Positions 50,306-61,194 of a stretch of 64,000 nucleotides of DNA are shown piece after piece. Each line of letters starts with the position of its first letter. The stretch's first letter is position 1. The stretch comes from Mycobacterium sp. WUMAC-067. Lineage in GTDB: Bacteria; Actinomycetota; Actinomycetes; Mycobacteriales; Mycobacteriaceae. Position numbers and translations under genes: made by a program. Location of the stretch: the NCBI RefSeq assembly GCF_020217485.1, contig NZ_JAEKMI010000012.1, positions 1-64,000 of the forward strand, in the 5' to 3' direction. The notes below the pieces were generated by a model. That model was not told the origin of the DNA and searched no databases. It was given only the letters and a program-made list of their open reading frames with translations.

Positions 50306-51982
50306 GTGGATGTAGACCTCGCCCCGCCAGGCCCATTGGCCAACGGAGGGTTGCGGGTCACAGCCCTGGGCGGTATCAGCGAAATCGGCCGCAACATGAC
50401 GGTTTTCGAACACCTGGGCCGGCTGCTGATCATCGACTGCGGGGTGATGTTCCCCACCCACGACGAGCCCGGGGTCGACCTGATCCTCCCGGATTTGCGC
50501 CATATCGAAGACCGCCTCGACGACATCGAGGCGCTGGTGCTCACCCACGCCCACGAGGACCACATCGGCGGCATTCCGTTCCTGCTCAAGCTGCGGCCCG
50601 ACATCCCGGTCGTCGGTTCGAGATTCACGCTCGCGCTGGTCGCCGCGAAGTGCCGCGAGCACCGCCTCAAACCGGTGTTCGTCGAGGTGGCCGAGGGCCA
50701 GAAAAGCACCCACGGCGCGTTCGAATGCCAATACTTCGCCGTCAACCACTCCATTCCCGACGCGCTGGCGATCGCCGTGCGCACCGGCGCGGGAACGGTT
50801 TTGCACACCGGCGACATCAAACTCGATCAGCTTCCGCTGGACGGCCGGCCGACCGACCTGCCCGGGATGTCGCGCCTCGGTGACGCGGGAGTGGACCTGT
50901 TCCTGTGCGATTCAACGAATGCCGAGCACCCCGGCGTCGGGCCGTCGGAAAGCGAAGTGGGCCCGACGCTGCACCGCCTGATCCGCGGCGCCGACGGCCG
51001 CGTCATCGTGGCGTGCTTCGCCTCCAACGTCGACCGCGTCCAGCAAATCATCGATGCCGCAGTGGCTTTGGGCCGGCGCGTGTCGTTCGTCGGCCGCTCC
51101 ATGGTGCGCAACATGGGCATCGCCCGCGAGCTCGGCTTCCTGCGGGTGGCCGATTCCGACGTGATCGACATCGGCGCCGCCGAGATGATGCCCCCCGAGC
51201 GGGTGGTGCTGATCACCACCGGCACCCAGGGCGAGCCGATGTCGGCGCTGTCGCGGATGTCGCGCGGCGAGCACCGCAGCATCACGCTGACCGCCGGTGA
51301 CCTCGTGGTGCTGGCGTCGTCGCTGATCCCGGGCAACGAGGAGGCCGTCTACGGCGTCATCGACGAACTCGCCAAGATCGGGGCCCGTGTCGTCACCAAC
51401 GCCCAAGCGCGCGTTCACGTTTCGGGCCACGCATACGCCGGTGAACTGTTGTTCCTGTACAACGGGATTCGGCCCCGCCACGTCATGCCCGTGCACGGGA
51501 CGTGGCGGATGCTGCGCGCCAACTCCAAGTTGGCGGCCCGCACCGGGGTGCCGGAGGAGGCAATCCTGCTCGCCGAGAACGGGGTCAGCGTCGACCTGGT
51601 CGCGGGCAAGGCCGCGATAGCCGGGGCGGTGCCGGTCGGCAAGATGTTCGTCGACGGCCTGATCAACGGCGACGTCGGCGACATCACGCTGGGTGAGCGC
51701 CTCATCCTGTCGTCGGGGTTCGTCGCGGTGACGGTCGTGGTCCAGCGCGGCACCGGGCGCCCGGTGGCCCCACCGCACCTACATTCGCGCGGATTTTCCG
51801 AAGACCCCAAGGCGCTCGAGCCGGCCGTGCGCAGGGTCGAGGCGGAGCTGGAAGCGCTTGCGGCCGAGAACATCACCGACCCGAGCCGCATCGCCCAGGG
51901 CGTCCGGCGCACCATCGGCAAGTGGGTGGGCGAAACCTATCGCCGCCAGCCGATGATCGTGCCGACCGTCATCGAGGTCTGA
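50306..51982 (+). CDS. rnj: ribonuclease J
   Basis: 558 aa metallo-beta-lactamase/beta-CASP ribonuclease with 5'-3' exo- and endonuclease activity in RNA maturation and decay (M. tuberculosis Rv2752c). Metal motif HAHEDHIGG (about residue 75), CDSTNAEHPG, HTGDIKLDQLP, and the beta-CASP GTQGEPMSAL and VHVSGHA motifs are all intact. GTG 50306 gives the orthologue N-terminus MDVDLAPPGPL. Confidence 0.96.
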   Translation: MDVDLAPPGPLANGGLRVTALGGISEIGRNMTVFEHLGRLLIIDCGVMFPTHDEPGVDLILPDLRHIEDRLDDIEALVLTHAHEDHIGGIPFLLKLRPDIPVVGSRFTLALVAAKCREHRLKPVFVEVAEGQKSTHGAFECQYFAVNHSIPDALAIAVRTGAGTVLHTGDIKLDQLPLDGRPTDLPGMSRLGDAGVDLFLCDSTNAEHPGVGPSESEVGPTLHRLIRGADGRVIVACFASNVDRVQQIIDAAVALGRRVSFVGRSMVRNMGIARELGFLRVADSDVIDIGAAEMMPPERVVLITTGTQGEPMSALSRMSRGEHRSITLTAGDLVVLASSLIPGNEEAVYGVIDELAKIGARVVTNAQARVHVSGHAYAGELLFLYNGIRPRHVMPVHGTWRMLRANSKLAARTGVPEEAILLAENGVSVDLVAGKAAIAGAVPVGKMFVDGLINGDVGDITLGERLILSSGFVAVTVVVQRGTGRPVAPPHLHSRGFSEDPKALEPAVRRVEAELEALAAENITDPSRIAQGVRRTIGKWVGETYRRQPMIVPTVIEV

Positions 51983-51986
51983 CCAG

Positions 51987-52859
51987 TTAGATCTTCTCCG
52001 CGTAGGCCGACCACTCCAGTTGCGACGCCTTGAGTTTGCGCCCGGTGGGCGCGACATAACGCTGCGCGAGTTCGTCGGGCCCGGCCTGCTCCACCAGCCG
52101 CCAGCCGTACTCGCCGACGAACGCGGCGACGTCGTCGGGCTGCAAGCCGAAATGCCACAGCTGCCGGCGCTGGCGGACGTTGCGGTACAGCGTGCGGGTG
52201 CCATACAGGTTCGTGCCGTCGATGAAATCCTTACGGACGTAGGTGAACACCAATCGGCTGCCGGGCGCCGCCGCGCGCAGCCCCTCCAGCGTGCGGCGGA
52301 CGGTCGCTTCGGTCAGGTATTGCGTGACGCCCTCGCAGATGAAGAAGACCCGGTAGTCGGTGCGATAGCCGTGCTCGGCGAGCGCGGTGAGCAGGTCGTC
52401 GTGCTCGAGGTTCAACGCCACCAACCGCACCGACAGCGGCGGCTCACCGAGCACCCGGCGGACCGTCTTGAACTTGCGGGCGATGTTGACCGGCAGGTCG
52501 ACCTCGAACACCGGAATGCGGACCCGCCGCGTCAGCAGATAGGCGCGGGTGTCCAGCCCCGCCCCCAGGATGACGACGGCGTCGATGTCGTCGAGCGACT
52601 CGGCGAGCTTGTCGGCGATAAAACGCTTGCGGCAGGCCAGATTCGCCCACAGCCCCGGGCCGGTGAACTCCGAGCCGCGGATCATCAGGCGGCGAACCGG
52701 CGCGTACCGCGTCGCGCCGACCAGCCACCGCAGCGGGCGGGGCAGGAACAACTCGGCGAAATCGTCGTCCACCAGGCGGCGCCCGGGCGGCTCGTTTTGC
52801 TCGACGGCCGCCAACACCATGGGGCCGAACGCCGTCTGGGCTACCGGATTTCGCGCCAT
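51987..52859 (-). CDS. class I SAM-dependent methyltransferase (LCM/TIGR00027 type)
   Basis: 290 aa, matching Rv2751 by position. SAM-binding motif VVILGAGLDTRAYLL and the following acidic strand (IPVFEVDLP) are typical of the leucine carboxyl methyltransferase-like family expanded in mycobacteria. Substrates are mostly unknown (often carboxyl or phenol groups). Leftward operon with the SDR and ABM genes. Confidence 0.86.
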   Translation of the reverse strand: MARNPVAQTAFGPMVLAAVEQNEPPGRRLVDDDFAELFLPRPLRWLVGATRYAPVRRLMIRGSEFTGPGLWANLACRKRFIADKLAESLDDIDAVVILGAGLDTRAYLLTRRVRIPVFEVDLPVNIARKFKTVRRVLGEPPLSVRLVALNLEHDDLLTALAEHGYRTDYRVFFICEGVTQYLTEATVRRTLEGLRAAAPGSRLVFTYVRKDFIDGTNLYGTRTLYRNVRQRRQLWHFGLQPDDVAAFVGEYGWRLVEQAGPDELAQRYVAPTGRKLKASQLEWSAYAEKI

Positions 52860-52864
52860 GGCCC

Positions 52865-53695
52865 CTACTTGTTCAAAAAGCCCGCGTCGACCGGCAAGGT
52901 GACCCCCGTGATGTAGCGGGCCTGATCGGACACCAGCCAGGCCACCGCGTTGGCGATGTCCTCGGCGTCGAGCACCTCCACCGGCATGGCGTTGCCCATG
53001 GCGCCCGGCGTGTCCGTCGCGGCGGCCATCTTCGCCAGCCATTCCCGGGTGAACTCGTTGTTGATCATCGGCGTCTCGACACCGGAGGGATGAATCGAGT
53101 TGACCCGAATCATCTGCCCGGCAAGCAGATTCGCGTAGACCCGCATCAACCCGACGACCCCGTGCTTGGCGGCGGCGTAGCCCACCGAACCGGCGTCCGG
53201 GCTGCCGACGCCGGCCAGCCCGGCGCTGGAGCTGATCAACACGATCGAGCCGCCGGTGCCCTGCTTGACCATGGTGGGTATCGCGACCTTGATCGTGTGG
53301 TACACGCCGGTGAGGTTGACGTCGATGACGTCGTGCCAGCCGTCGTCACCGGATTGCATGGGAGCGATCCCCGCGTTGGCCACCACGATGTCGAGGCGGC
53401 CGAACGCGTCGAGACCCGCTTGCAGTGCCGCCGACAGGGATTCGCGGTCGCGGACGTCGCCACGGGAGGCCACGATGCGCGCGCCCGTGTCCTCCACGAG
53501 CTTCACGGTGGCCGCCAGGTCCTCCGGCGTGGCCAGCGAGTAGGGGACGCTGGCGATCTGGTCGCACAGATCGACGGCGATGATGTCGGCGCCGTCGGCG
53601 GCCAGTCGCACGGCGTGCGCGCGCCCCTGGCCGCGCGCGGCGCCGGTGATGAAGGCGACCTTCCCTTTCAGCGGGCCTTCGGCCGACGGGGCCAT
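52865..53695 (-). CDS. SDR-family oxidoreductase, probably mycofactocin-dependent
   Basis: 276 aa, matching Rv2750. [19 protein letters not shown] at the N-terminus and the [14 protein letters not shown] loop are hallmarks of the actinobacterial SDR subfamily that holds its NAD tightly and passes electrons to mycofactocin. Catalytic Tyr and Lys are in [10 protein letters not shown]. The ATG overlaps the stop of the upstream ABM gene. Likely acts on alcohols or steroid-like compounds; the mycofactocin genes are not in this window. Confidence 0.86.
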   Translation of the reverse strand: MAPSAEGPLKGKVAFITGAARGQGRAHAVRLAADGADIIAVDLCDQIASVPYSLATPEDLAATVKLVEDTGARIVASRGDVRDRESLSAALQAGLDAFGRLDIVVANAGIAPMQSGDDGWHDVIDVNLTGVYHTIKVAIPTMVKQGTGGSIVLISSSAGLAGVGSPDAGSVGYAAAKHGVVGLMRVYANLLAGQMIRVNSIHPSGVETPMINNEFTREWLAKMAAATDTPGAMGNAMPVEVLDAEDIANAVAWLVSDQARYITGVTLPVDAGFLNK

Positions 53696-54009
53696 CAGGG
53701 ACGCAACTGTCCCTTGGCCGGATCGCCCGCCGAGATCGTCTGCAACATCTTGATGTCGGGGGCGCCGTCGAGGTGTTCCCCGGCCGCGCTGAACATCTTG
53801 CCGATCGCCGGGGCGGTGCTGTGCGCCTTGAGCGCCTCCTCGTCGGCCCATTGCTCGATGAAGACGAAGGTCTCGCCCGAATGATGCAGCGAATACAGCT
53901 GACAGCCCGGCTCGTCGTGCACCTCTTCGACCGCGCGGGTGAGGATGTCGCGAACGGTGTCGACCGATTCCGGTTTGACGGTCATGGTGGCGACGACGAC
54001 AACGGGCAT
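53695..54009 (-). CDS. antibiotic biosynthesis monooxygenase (ABM)-domain protein
   Basis: 104-aa ferredoxin-like-fold protein (Rv2749-like). ABM sequence pattern: [30 protein letters not shown] and [14 protein letters not shown]. Members include heme-degrading monooxygenases and small oxygenases, but the catalytic role here is unknown. First gene of a three-gene leftward operon with the SDR and methyltransferase. Confidence 0.85.
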   Translation of the reverse strand: MPVVVVATMTVKPESVDTVRDILTRAVEEVHDEPGCQLYSLHHSGETFVFIEQWADEEALKAHSTAPAIGKMFSAAGEHLDGAPDIKMLQTISAGDPAKGQLRP

Positions 54010-54178
54010 TGATGGCCTCCTGGGCGCTCCGAGTTTGGGTGACGAGCACGACTTCTGTCACCGAAATGTCACCCTACTCACGCCCCCGGGGACCCGATCC
54101 GCCACATGCCGCACAAGCCGAACCGTTACCAGTGTGGCGGGTGGTGTAGATGATGTCGATGCGACTACCCTTGCCGTC

Positions 54179-56704
<2,526 letters not shown>

Positions 56705-56705
56705 C

Positions 56706-56765
56706 GCGAGCAGACGCAGAATCGCACGCGGGCGGCCCGCGCAGTGCGATTCTTCGTCTGCTCGC
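56706..56765. terminator. long near-perfect palindrome, probable bidirectional terminator
   Basis: Two 22-nt arms (56706-56727 and 56744-56765) pair at 21 of 22 positions, and the loop itself contains a perfect GCGGGC-G-GCCCGC hairpin. It occupies essentially the whole gap between the convergent ftsK and argA stops. Confidence 0.7.
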
Positions 56766-56769
56766 GGTG

Positions 56770-57285
56770 TTACAGCACCAGCAGCATCCGGGAGTTGCCC
56801 AGGATGTTCGGCTTGACGTAGCTCAGGTCCAAGAACTCGGCCACACCGATGTCGTAGGAGCGGCACATCTCCTCGAACACCTCGGCGGTGACCGGCGTGC
56901 CCTCGATCTCGGTGAACCCGTGCCGCGCGAAGAAGTCGGTCTCGAACGTCAACACGAACAGCCGCTTGAGCGCCAACTCGCGGGCGACTTCCAGCAGCCG
57001 GTCGACGATCGCGTGGCCGATGCCGTGGCCGGTCATCGCCGGGTTGACCGCGACGGTCCGCACCTCGCCGAGGTCGGCCCACAGCACGTGCAGCGCCCCG
57101 CAACCGACCACGCGGCCCTCATGCTCGGCCACCCAGAACTCCTGAACGGACTCGTAGAGCGTCACGAGGTTCTTTTCGAGCAGGATCTTTCCCGCGTACG
57201 TGTCGACCAGTTGCTTGATGGCGGGAACATCGGGCGTTCGCGCTCGCCGAACCAGCGGCCGGTAGCCCTGTGGACTTCTGCTCAC
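56770..57285 (-). CDS. argA: L-glutamate N-acetyltransferase
   Basis: 171-aa GNAT-fold enzyme corresponding to Rv2747, the unusual short ArgA that starts arginine synthesis by acetylating glutamate (or glutamine). Visible: [20 protein letters not shown], the acetyl-CoA loop [15 protein letters not shown], and [14 protein letters not shown] 57285 ([14 protein letters not shown]) gives the orthologue length; an ATG at 57303 is the alternative. Confidence 0.93.
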   Translation of the reverse strand: MSRSPQGYRPLVRRARTPDVPAIKQLVDTYAGKILLEKNLVTLYESVQEFWVAEHEGRVVGCGALHVLWADLGEVRTVAVNPAMTGHGIGHAIVDRLLEVARELALKRLFVLTFETDFFARHGFTEIEGTPVTAEVFEEMCRSYDIGVAEFLDLSYVKPNILGNSRMLLVL

Positions 57286-57329
57286 GGCTAACAGTATCGG
57301 CATCCGGGACGGCCGCGCTGGTCAACCGT

Positions 57330-57335
57330 TATTCT
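57330..57335 (+). promoter_or_regulatory. -10 box of pgsA3, leaderless type
   Basis: TATTCT ends 6 nt before the preferred GTG start of pgsA3. Confidence 0.4.
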
Positions 57336-57341
57336 GTTGCG

Positions 57342-57941
57342 GTGTCGGGGCAGCCGCAGACGGGTCCGGTGGTAGGCCGCGCGAATATCGCCAATCTCGC
57401 CAATACGCTGACGCTGCTGCGGCTGGTGCTGGTCCCCGTCTTCCTGCTCGCCCTGTTCGCCGGCGACGGCCAGCAGGCCGGCTTGCGGGTGGTGGCCTTC
57501 CTCATCTTCGCGGTGGCCTGCATCACCGATCGGCTGGACGGGCTGCTCGCCCGCAACTACGGCATGGCAACCGAATTCGGCGCGTTCGTCGACCCGATCG
57601 CCGACAAGACGCTGGTGGGATCGGCGCTGATCGGGCTGTCGATGCTCGGCGAGCTGCCGTGGTGGGTCACCGTGGTGATCCTGGTTCGCGAATTCGGGGT
57701 CACCGTGCTGCGGCTGGCCGTGATCCGCCGCGGAGTCATCCCGGCCAGCTGGGGCGGCAAGCTCAAGACCGTCGTGCAGGTGTTGGCCATCGGATTGTTC
57801 GTCCTGCCTTGGGCAGGAACGCCGGGACCGTTCCGGGTGGCCGCGGCCGTGGTGATGGGCGCGGCGATCGTGCTGACGGTGATCACCGGGATCGACTACG
57901 TGGTGTCGACCGTCCGGGAAGTGCGCCGCACGAACGGTTGA
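57342..57941 (+). CDS. pgsA3: CDP-alcohol phosphatidyltransferase PgsA3
   Basis: 199 aa from GTG 57342. Integral membrane protein with the family motif DG-x2-AR-x8-G-x3-D-x3-[11 protein letters not shown] and [11 protein letters not shown], about residues 61-85. Corresponds to Rv2746c, a candidate phosphatidylglycerophosphate synthase. The start is uncertain: the frame is open upstream (into argA's promoter), and the published orthologue is annotated about 10 residues longer. Confidence 0.9.
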   Translation: MSGQPQTGPVVGRANIANLANTLTLLRLVLVPVFLLALFAGDGQQAGLRVVAFLIFAVACITDRLDGLLARNYGMATEFGAFVDPIADKTLVGSALIGLSMLGELPWWVTVVILVREFGVTVLRLAVIRRGVIPASWGGKLKTVVQVLAIGLFVLPWAGTPGPFRVAAAVVMGAAIVLTVITGIDYVVSTVREVRRTNG

Positions 57942-57958
57942 TTCCGGGGCGCCGAGCG

Positions 57959-57984
57959 GGAACCAGACCACCGCCGGCGGCGTT
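57959..57984 (+). promoter_or_regulatory. SigE-type ECF promoter of clgR
   Basis: GGAAC (57959-57963), exactly 18 nt, then GTT (57982-57984): the mycobacterial SigE consensus. The start would be near 57991, about 67 nt before clgR. In M. tuberculosis the clgR-psp operon is SigE/MprA controlled (established knowledge), consistent with this site. Confidence 0.75.
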
Positions 57985-58057
57985 CACCTTAATGAGCACC
58001 TGCCGGAGGCAAGCTGAGTACGTGCCGCGCAGGGCCGACTGGACGAAGGAGGGCGGG

Positions 58058-58408
58058 ATGCCGCCATTGGTGCGCGAGGTCATCGGCGACGTGCTGCGCG
58101 AGACCCGCACGACACAGGGCCGGACGCTGCGTGAGGTGTCCGATTCGGCGCGGGTGAGCCTCGGCTATTTGTCCGAGGTGGAACGCGGCCGCAAGGAGCC
58201 GTCGAGCGAGTTGCTCAACGCGATCTGCGACGCGCTGGACGTCCCGTTGTCGTCGGTTCTCACCGACGCCGGTGAACGGATGGCCGGCCAGGAAAGGGCC
58301 CACGAGCGCGCCGCCGTCGGCGCGCCCGCCGAAGCGGCCACGGGCACCAGCATCGACGTCAGCACCAAGGTCGTCATTCCGCCGGTGGCATCGCTGGCGC
58401 TGGCCTGA
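58058..58408 (+). CDS. clgR: transcriptional regulator ClgR
   Basis: 116 aa with a Xre-type helix-turn-helix (residues about 8-65, [22 protein letters not shown]). ClgR activates clp protease genes, pspA and itself. The C-terminus ends SLALA, an Ala-rich tail like the M. tuberculosis ClgR end (SLAVA) that allows ClpP degradation. ATG 58058 follows GGAGGG. Co-transcribed with pspA and pspM behind the SigE-type promoter. Confidence 0.95.
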   Translation: MPPLVREVIGDVLRETRTTQGRTLREVSDSARVSLGYLSEVERGRKEPSSELLNAICDALDVPLSSVLTDAGERMAGQERAHERAAVGAPAEAATGTSIDVSTKVVIPPVASLALA

Positions 58409-58419
58409 GCGCCCGTGGA

Positions 58420-58449
58420 CCGATCCCGCCCAAGGGGTGGGGCGATCGG
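58420..58449 (+). promoter_or_regulatory. clgR-pspA intergenic hairpin
   Basis: CCGATC/GATCGG outer stem, a 2-nt bulge, and an inner GCCC/GGGC stem around an 8-nt loop, 12 nt after the clgR stop. No U tract, so perhaps a processing or partial attenuation site that sets clgR:pspA ratios. A TAAATT at about 58464 could be an extra pspA promoter. Confidence 0.4.
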
Positions 58450-58542
58450 CACCAACCCATTAAATTGAGCGTCAGGCGCAGGGCCCGTCAGGGTCGATCC
58501 GGAACCATCCGGCCCCTCAAGAAGCGAAGGTGGAGCTAACTC

Positions 58543-59370
58543 ATGGCCAATCCGTTCGTCAAGGCGTGGAAGTACCTCACGGCGCTATTCAACGCGAAGA
58601 TCGACGAGCACGCAGACCCCAAGGTCCAGATCCAGCAGGCCATCGAGGAAGCGCAACGCACGCACCAGGCGCTGACGCAGCAGGCCGCGCAGGTCATCGG
58701 CAACCAGCGCCAACTCGAGATGCGGCTCAACCGTCAGCTGGCCGACGTGGAAAAACTCCAGGTCAACGTGCGTCAGGCCCTCACTCTGGCCGACCAGGCC
58801 ACCGCCGCCGGGGACGCCGCCAAGGCCACCGAATACAACAACGCCGCCGAGGCGTTCGCCGCCCAGCTGGTCACCGCCGAGCAAAGCGTCGAAGACCTCA
58901 AGACCCTGCACGATCAGGCGCTGAACGCGGCCGGGCAAGCCAAGAAGGCGGTCGAACAGAACGCCATGGTGCTGCAGCAGAAGATCGCCGAGCGCACCAA
59001 ACTGCTCAGCCAGCTCGAGCAGGCCAAGATGCAGGAACAGGTCAGCGCCTCACTGCAGTCGATGAGCGATCTGGCCGCCCCGGGCAACGTCCCCAGCCTC
59101 GACGAGGTGCGCGACAAGATCGAGCGCCGGTACGCCAACGCGATCGGGGCCGCCGAGCTGGCGCAGGGCTCGGTCCAGGGCCGGATGCTCGAGGTCGAAC
59201 AGGCCGGCGTGCAGATGGCCGGCCATTCCCGGCTCGAGCAGATCCGCGCGTCCATGCGCGGCGAGGCGCTGCCGACCGGGGGCACGCCCGCGGCGGGGTC
59301 CACTCCCGCCACCCCCGCGCCCGCGGAGAGCGCCGGCGGCGCGGTCAGCGAGAAGCCACTTGGTCAGTAG
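58543..59370 (+). CDS. pspA: phage-shock protein A homologue (35-kDa antigen)
   Basis: 275 aa PspA/IM30/Vipp1 family, matching the M. tuberculosis 35-kDa antigen Rv2744c. N-terminal amphipathic helix ([16 protein letters not shown]) for membrane contact, then a long coiled coil (about 25-225) and a Pro/Ala-rich tail. It forms membrane-protecting assemblies under envelope stress. Second gene of the clgR operon; GGTGGAG lies upstream of the ATG. Confidence 0.96.
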   Translation: MANPFVKAWKYLTALFNAKIDEHADPKVQIQQAIEEAQRTHQALTQQAAQVIGNQRQLEMRLNRQLADVEKLQVNVRQALTLADQATAAGDAAKATEYNNAAEAFAAQLVTAEQSVEDLKTLHDQALNAAGQAKKAVEQNAMVLQQKIAERTKLLSQLEQAKMQEQVSASLQSMSDLAAPGNVPSLDEVRDKIERRYANAIGAAELAQGSVQGRMLEVEQAGVQMAGHSRLEQIRASMRGEALPTGGTPAAGSTPATPAPAESAGGAVSEKPLGQ

Positions 59371-59379
59371 CCCGGTGTC

Positions 59380-60189
59380 ATGGCGGTGAACGCGCCGCGC
59401 CCCGGCCTGTTGCGCGCGTTGCTGCACCGCGGATTGGCCACCGCCGCCGACCTTTCCGACCTGGTGGCCCGCAAGATCAGCGCGGCCGCGGATCCACGCG
59501 CGCGGCAGCTGCGTCGCCGCCGCCGCGCACTGCGGTGGGGCCTGATATTCGGGGCGGGGTGCCTGTTCTGGGCGGTGGTGACGATGCTGCTCGCCGCCTG
59601 GGGATGGTTCGCGTTGCTGCTGGAGATCACCGGCGGCGTCGCGGTCGTCATGGCCATCCCGGCCACCCTGTTGCTGCTGCGCTACCGCTGGCTGCGGTCC
59701 GAGCCGCTGCCGGTGCCCCGGACCACGAACGCGCGCCGGCTGCCGCCGCCGGGTTCGGCGGCGCGTCCCGCGATGTACGCGCTGGGCGCCTCCGAACGCG
59801 GGTTCTTCTCGCTGGTGGCCGTGCTGGAGCGGGGCGCGATGTTGCCGACGGCCGAGATCCGCGACCTGACCGCGGCCGCCACCAAAACCTCCGCGGCCAT
59901 GGCGTCCACCGCCGCGCAGGTGGTGTCGATGGAGCGGGCGGCGCAGGCCAGCGAAGAGTCGCGGTCGTATCTGGTGCCGACCATCAACGCGTTCACCGCG
60001 CAACTGAGCGCCGGCGTTCGTCAATACAACGAAATGGTCACCGCCGCAGCGCAATTGGTGTCTTCGGCCAATGGTGACGGGCTCGCCGGGTCGCAGCGGT
60101 ACCGCGCCGAGCTGGCAGGGGCCACGGACCGCCTGGTCGGTTGGGCGCAGGCGTTCGACGAACTCGGCGGACTGCGCGGCGCGAGCTAG
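59380..60189 (+). CDS. pspM: PspM-like membrane protein (Rv2743c)
   Basis: 269 aa. Basic N-terminus, two transmembrane helices (about residues 53-73 and 76-98), then a mostly helical cytosolic domain (about 125-269). In M. tuberculosis Rv2743c (PspM) anchors the PspA response at the membrane. Starts 9 nt after pspA. Its stop codon lies within the first copy of the tandem repeat at 60186. Confidence 0.92.
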   Translation: MAVNAPRPGLLRALLHRGLATAADLSDLVARKISAAADPRARQLRRRRRALRWGLIFGAGCLFWAVVTMLLAAWGWFALLLEITGGVAVVMAIPATLLLLRYRWLRSEPLPVPRTTNARRLPPPGSAARPAMYALGASERGFFSLVAVLERGAMLPTAEIRDLTAAATKTSAAMASTAAQVVSMERAAQASEESRSYLVPTINAFTAQLSAGVRQYNEMVTAAAQLVSSANGDGLAGSQRYRAELAGATDRLVGWAQAFDELGGLRGAS

Positions 60190-60295
60190 TGGCGATCGCG
60201 AGCGCGGCGGAGCCGGGCGAAGCGGGTCGCCACCGTGGGGCTAGTGGCGATCGCGAGCGCGGCGGAGCCGGGCGAAGCGGGTCGCCACCGTCGGG
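60186..60295. repeat. tandem pair of a 55-bp repeat
   Basis: Two adjacent 55-bp units (60186-60240, 60241-60295) identical at 54 of 55 bases. Each unit carries its own inverted repeat (GTGGCGA ... TCGCCAC). The first unit contains the pspM stop and the next unit boundary (CTAG at 60296) contains the stop of the convergent DUF5313 gene. The unit matches the repeat at 44901-45005 in reverse orientation. A candidate VNTR. Confidence 0.85.
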
Positions 60296-60697
60296 CTAGT
60301 CTTCCGGGCGCGGGCCGTAGCGCTCGATGTACGACTGATGCATGCGGGCGTCGCGCTTGCGGGCCAGCTCGTCGACCAATTCGGGATCCAGATCGTGCAC
60401 AGCCAGCATGTGCCGGCGCCACACCTTGTTGAGCGCGTGCGAAAAGTACACGAACGGAATGAGAATCGGCAGCGTCATGCTTAGATGCACGTCGAGCGTC
60501 GTCGGGATCAACCAGAACGGGGCCAGCACCACCACCGCCGGCACCGCCACGCGGCGCATCATCCGCGCGCTCGCACCCTTGCCGGCCAGGTCGTTGCGCA
60601 CCCAGTCGCGCATCGAGTCCGGCAGCCGGCCACCGCAGCAATAGCGGACGAACTGCACGAAATTCGGCCGCGTGCGGTTGGCGTCCCTTTTGGTCAT
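60296..60697 (-). CDS. DUF5313 family membrane protein
   Basis: 133 aa. Starts MTKRDANRTRPNFVQFVRYCCGG, then GRLPDSMRDWVRNDLAGKGA, two hydrophobic helices (about 53-70 and 74-90), and a basic tail (LARKRDARMHQSYIERYGPR); this is DUF5313. It follows ephG by 13 nt on the same strand. It occupies the place where M. tuberculosis annotation has rv2742c on the opposite strand. Confidence 0.85.
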   Translation of the reverse strand: MTKRDANRTRPNFVQFVRYCCGGRLPDSMRDWVRNDLAGKGASARMMRRVAVPAVVVLAPFWLIPTTLDVHLSMTLPILIPFVYFSHALNKVWRRHMLAVHDLDPELVDELARKRDARMHQSYIERYGPRPED

Positions 60698-60710
60698 CGC
60701 GTCCCCGCGC

Positions 60711-61142
60711 TCAGAACGACGCTCTCAGCGACGGCAGCACCAGCGCCGCCAGGCCGCGCGCGGTGGCCTTGAGCATGTCGAAGAAGTCGAAGTAGTCCCG
60801 CCACAACGTGATTCGCCCGTTGTGGACCTCGAACACGCCGCACACCCAGAACTGCAGCCGCAGGGGTCCGAAGATCAGCGCGTCGGTGCGTTCGGTGAGC
60901 ACCGCGCCGCCGTCGGCCGCGATGCGGTGGATCTTCACCTCGAAGGCGGCGCGGCCCTCCATCTGGCGAAACAGCTTCATGGCCCTGGCGCGGCCATGGA
61001 TGGTGGGCAGGCCGACGTTTTCGTAGACGAGGTCGTCGGCCAGCGCCGCGTCGGCGGCCTCGTAATCGGCGTCCTGCAGCGCGTTCAGGAATCCCTCGAC
61101 CGTGCGGGTGTTCGCCACGGTTGTCCCAGTCAGCTCGGTCAT
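60711..61142 (-). CDS. ephG: limonene-1,2-epoxide hydrolase family protein EphG
   Basis: 143 aa, matching Rv2740 (EphG). The LEH catalytic set is visible: Tyr40 and Asn42 (DDLVYENVG), Arg85 and Asp87 (ERTDAL) and Asp116 (WRDYFDF). LEH enzymes open epoxides in one step without a covalent intermediate; the M. tuberculosis enzyme hydrolyses bulky and steroid-like epoxides in vitro (recalled). Operon with the DUF5313 gene. Confidence 0.93.
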   Translation of the reverse strand: MTELTGTTVANTRTVEGFLNALQDADYEAADAALADDLVYENVGLPTIHGRARAMKLFRQMEGRAAFEVKIHRIAADGGAVLTERTDALIFGPLRLQFWVCGVFEVHNGRITLWRDYFDFFDMLKATARGLAALVLPSLRASF

Positions 61143-61194
61143 CTTGCCAGCGTAGGCGAGTGCGGCGGCCGGGCGCTGTGGCAGGGTAAGGCCG

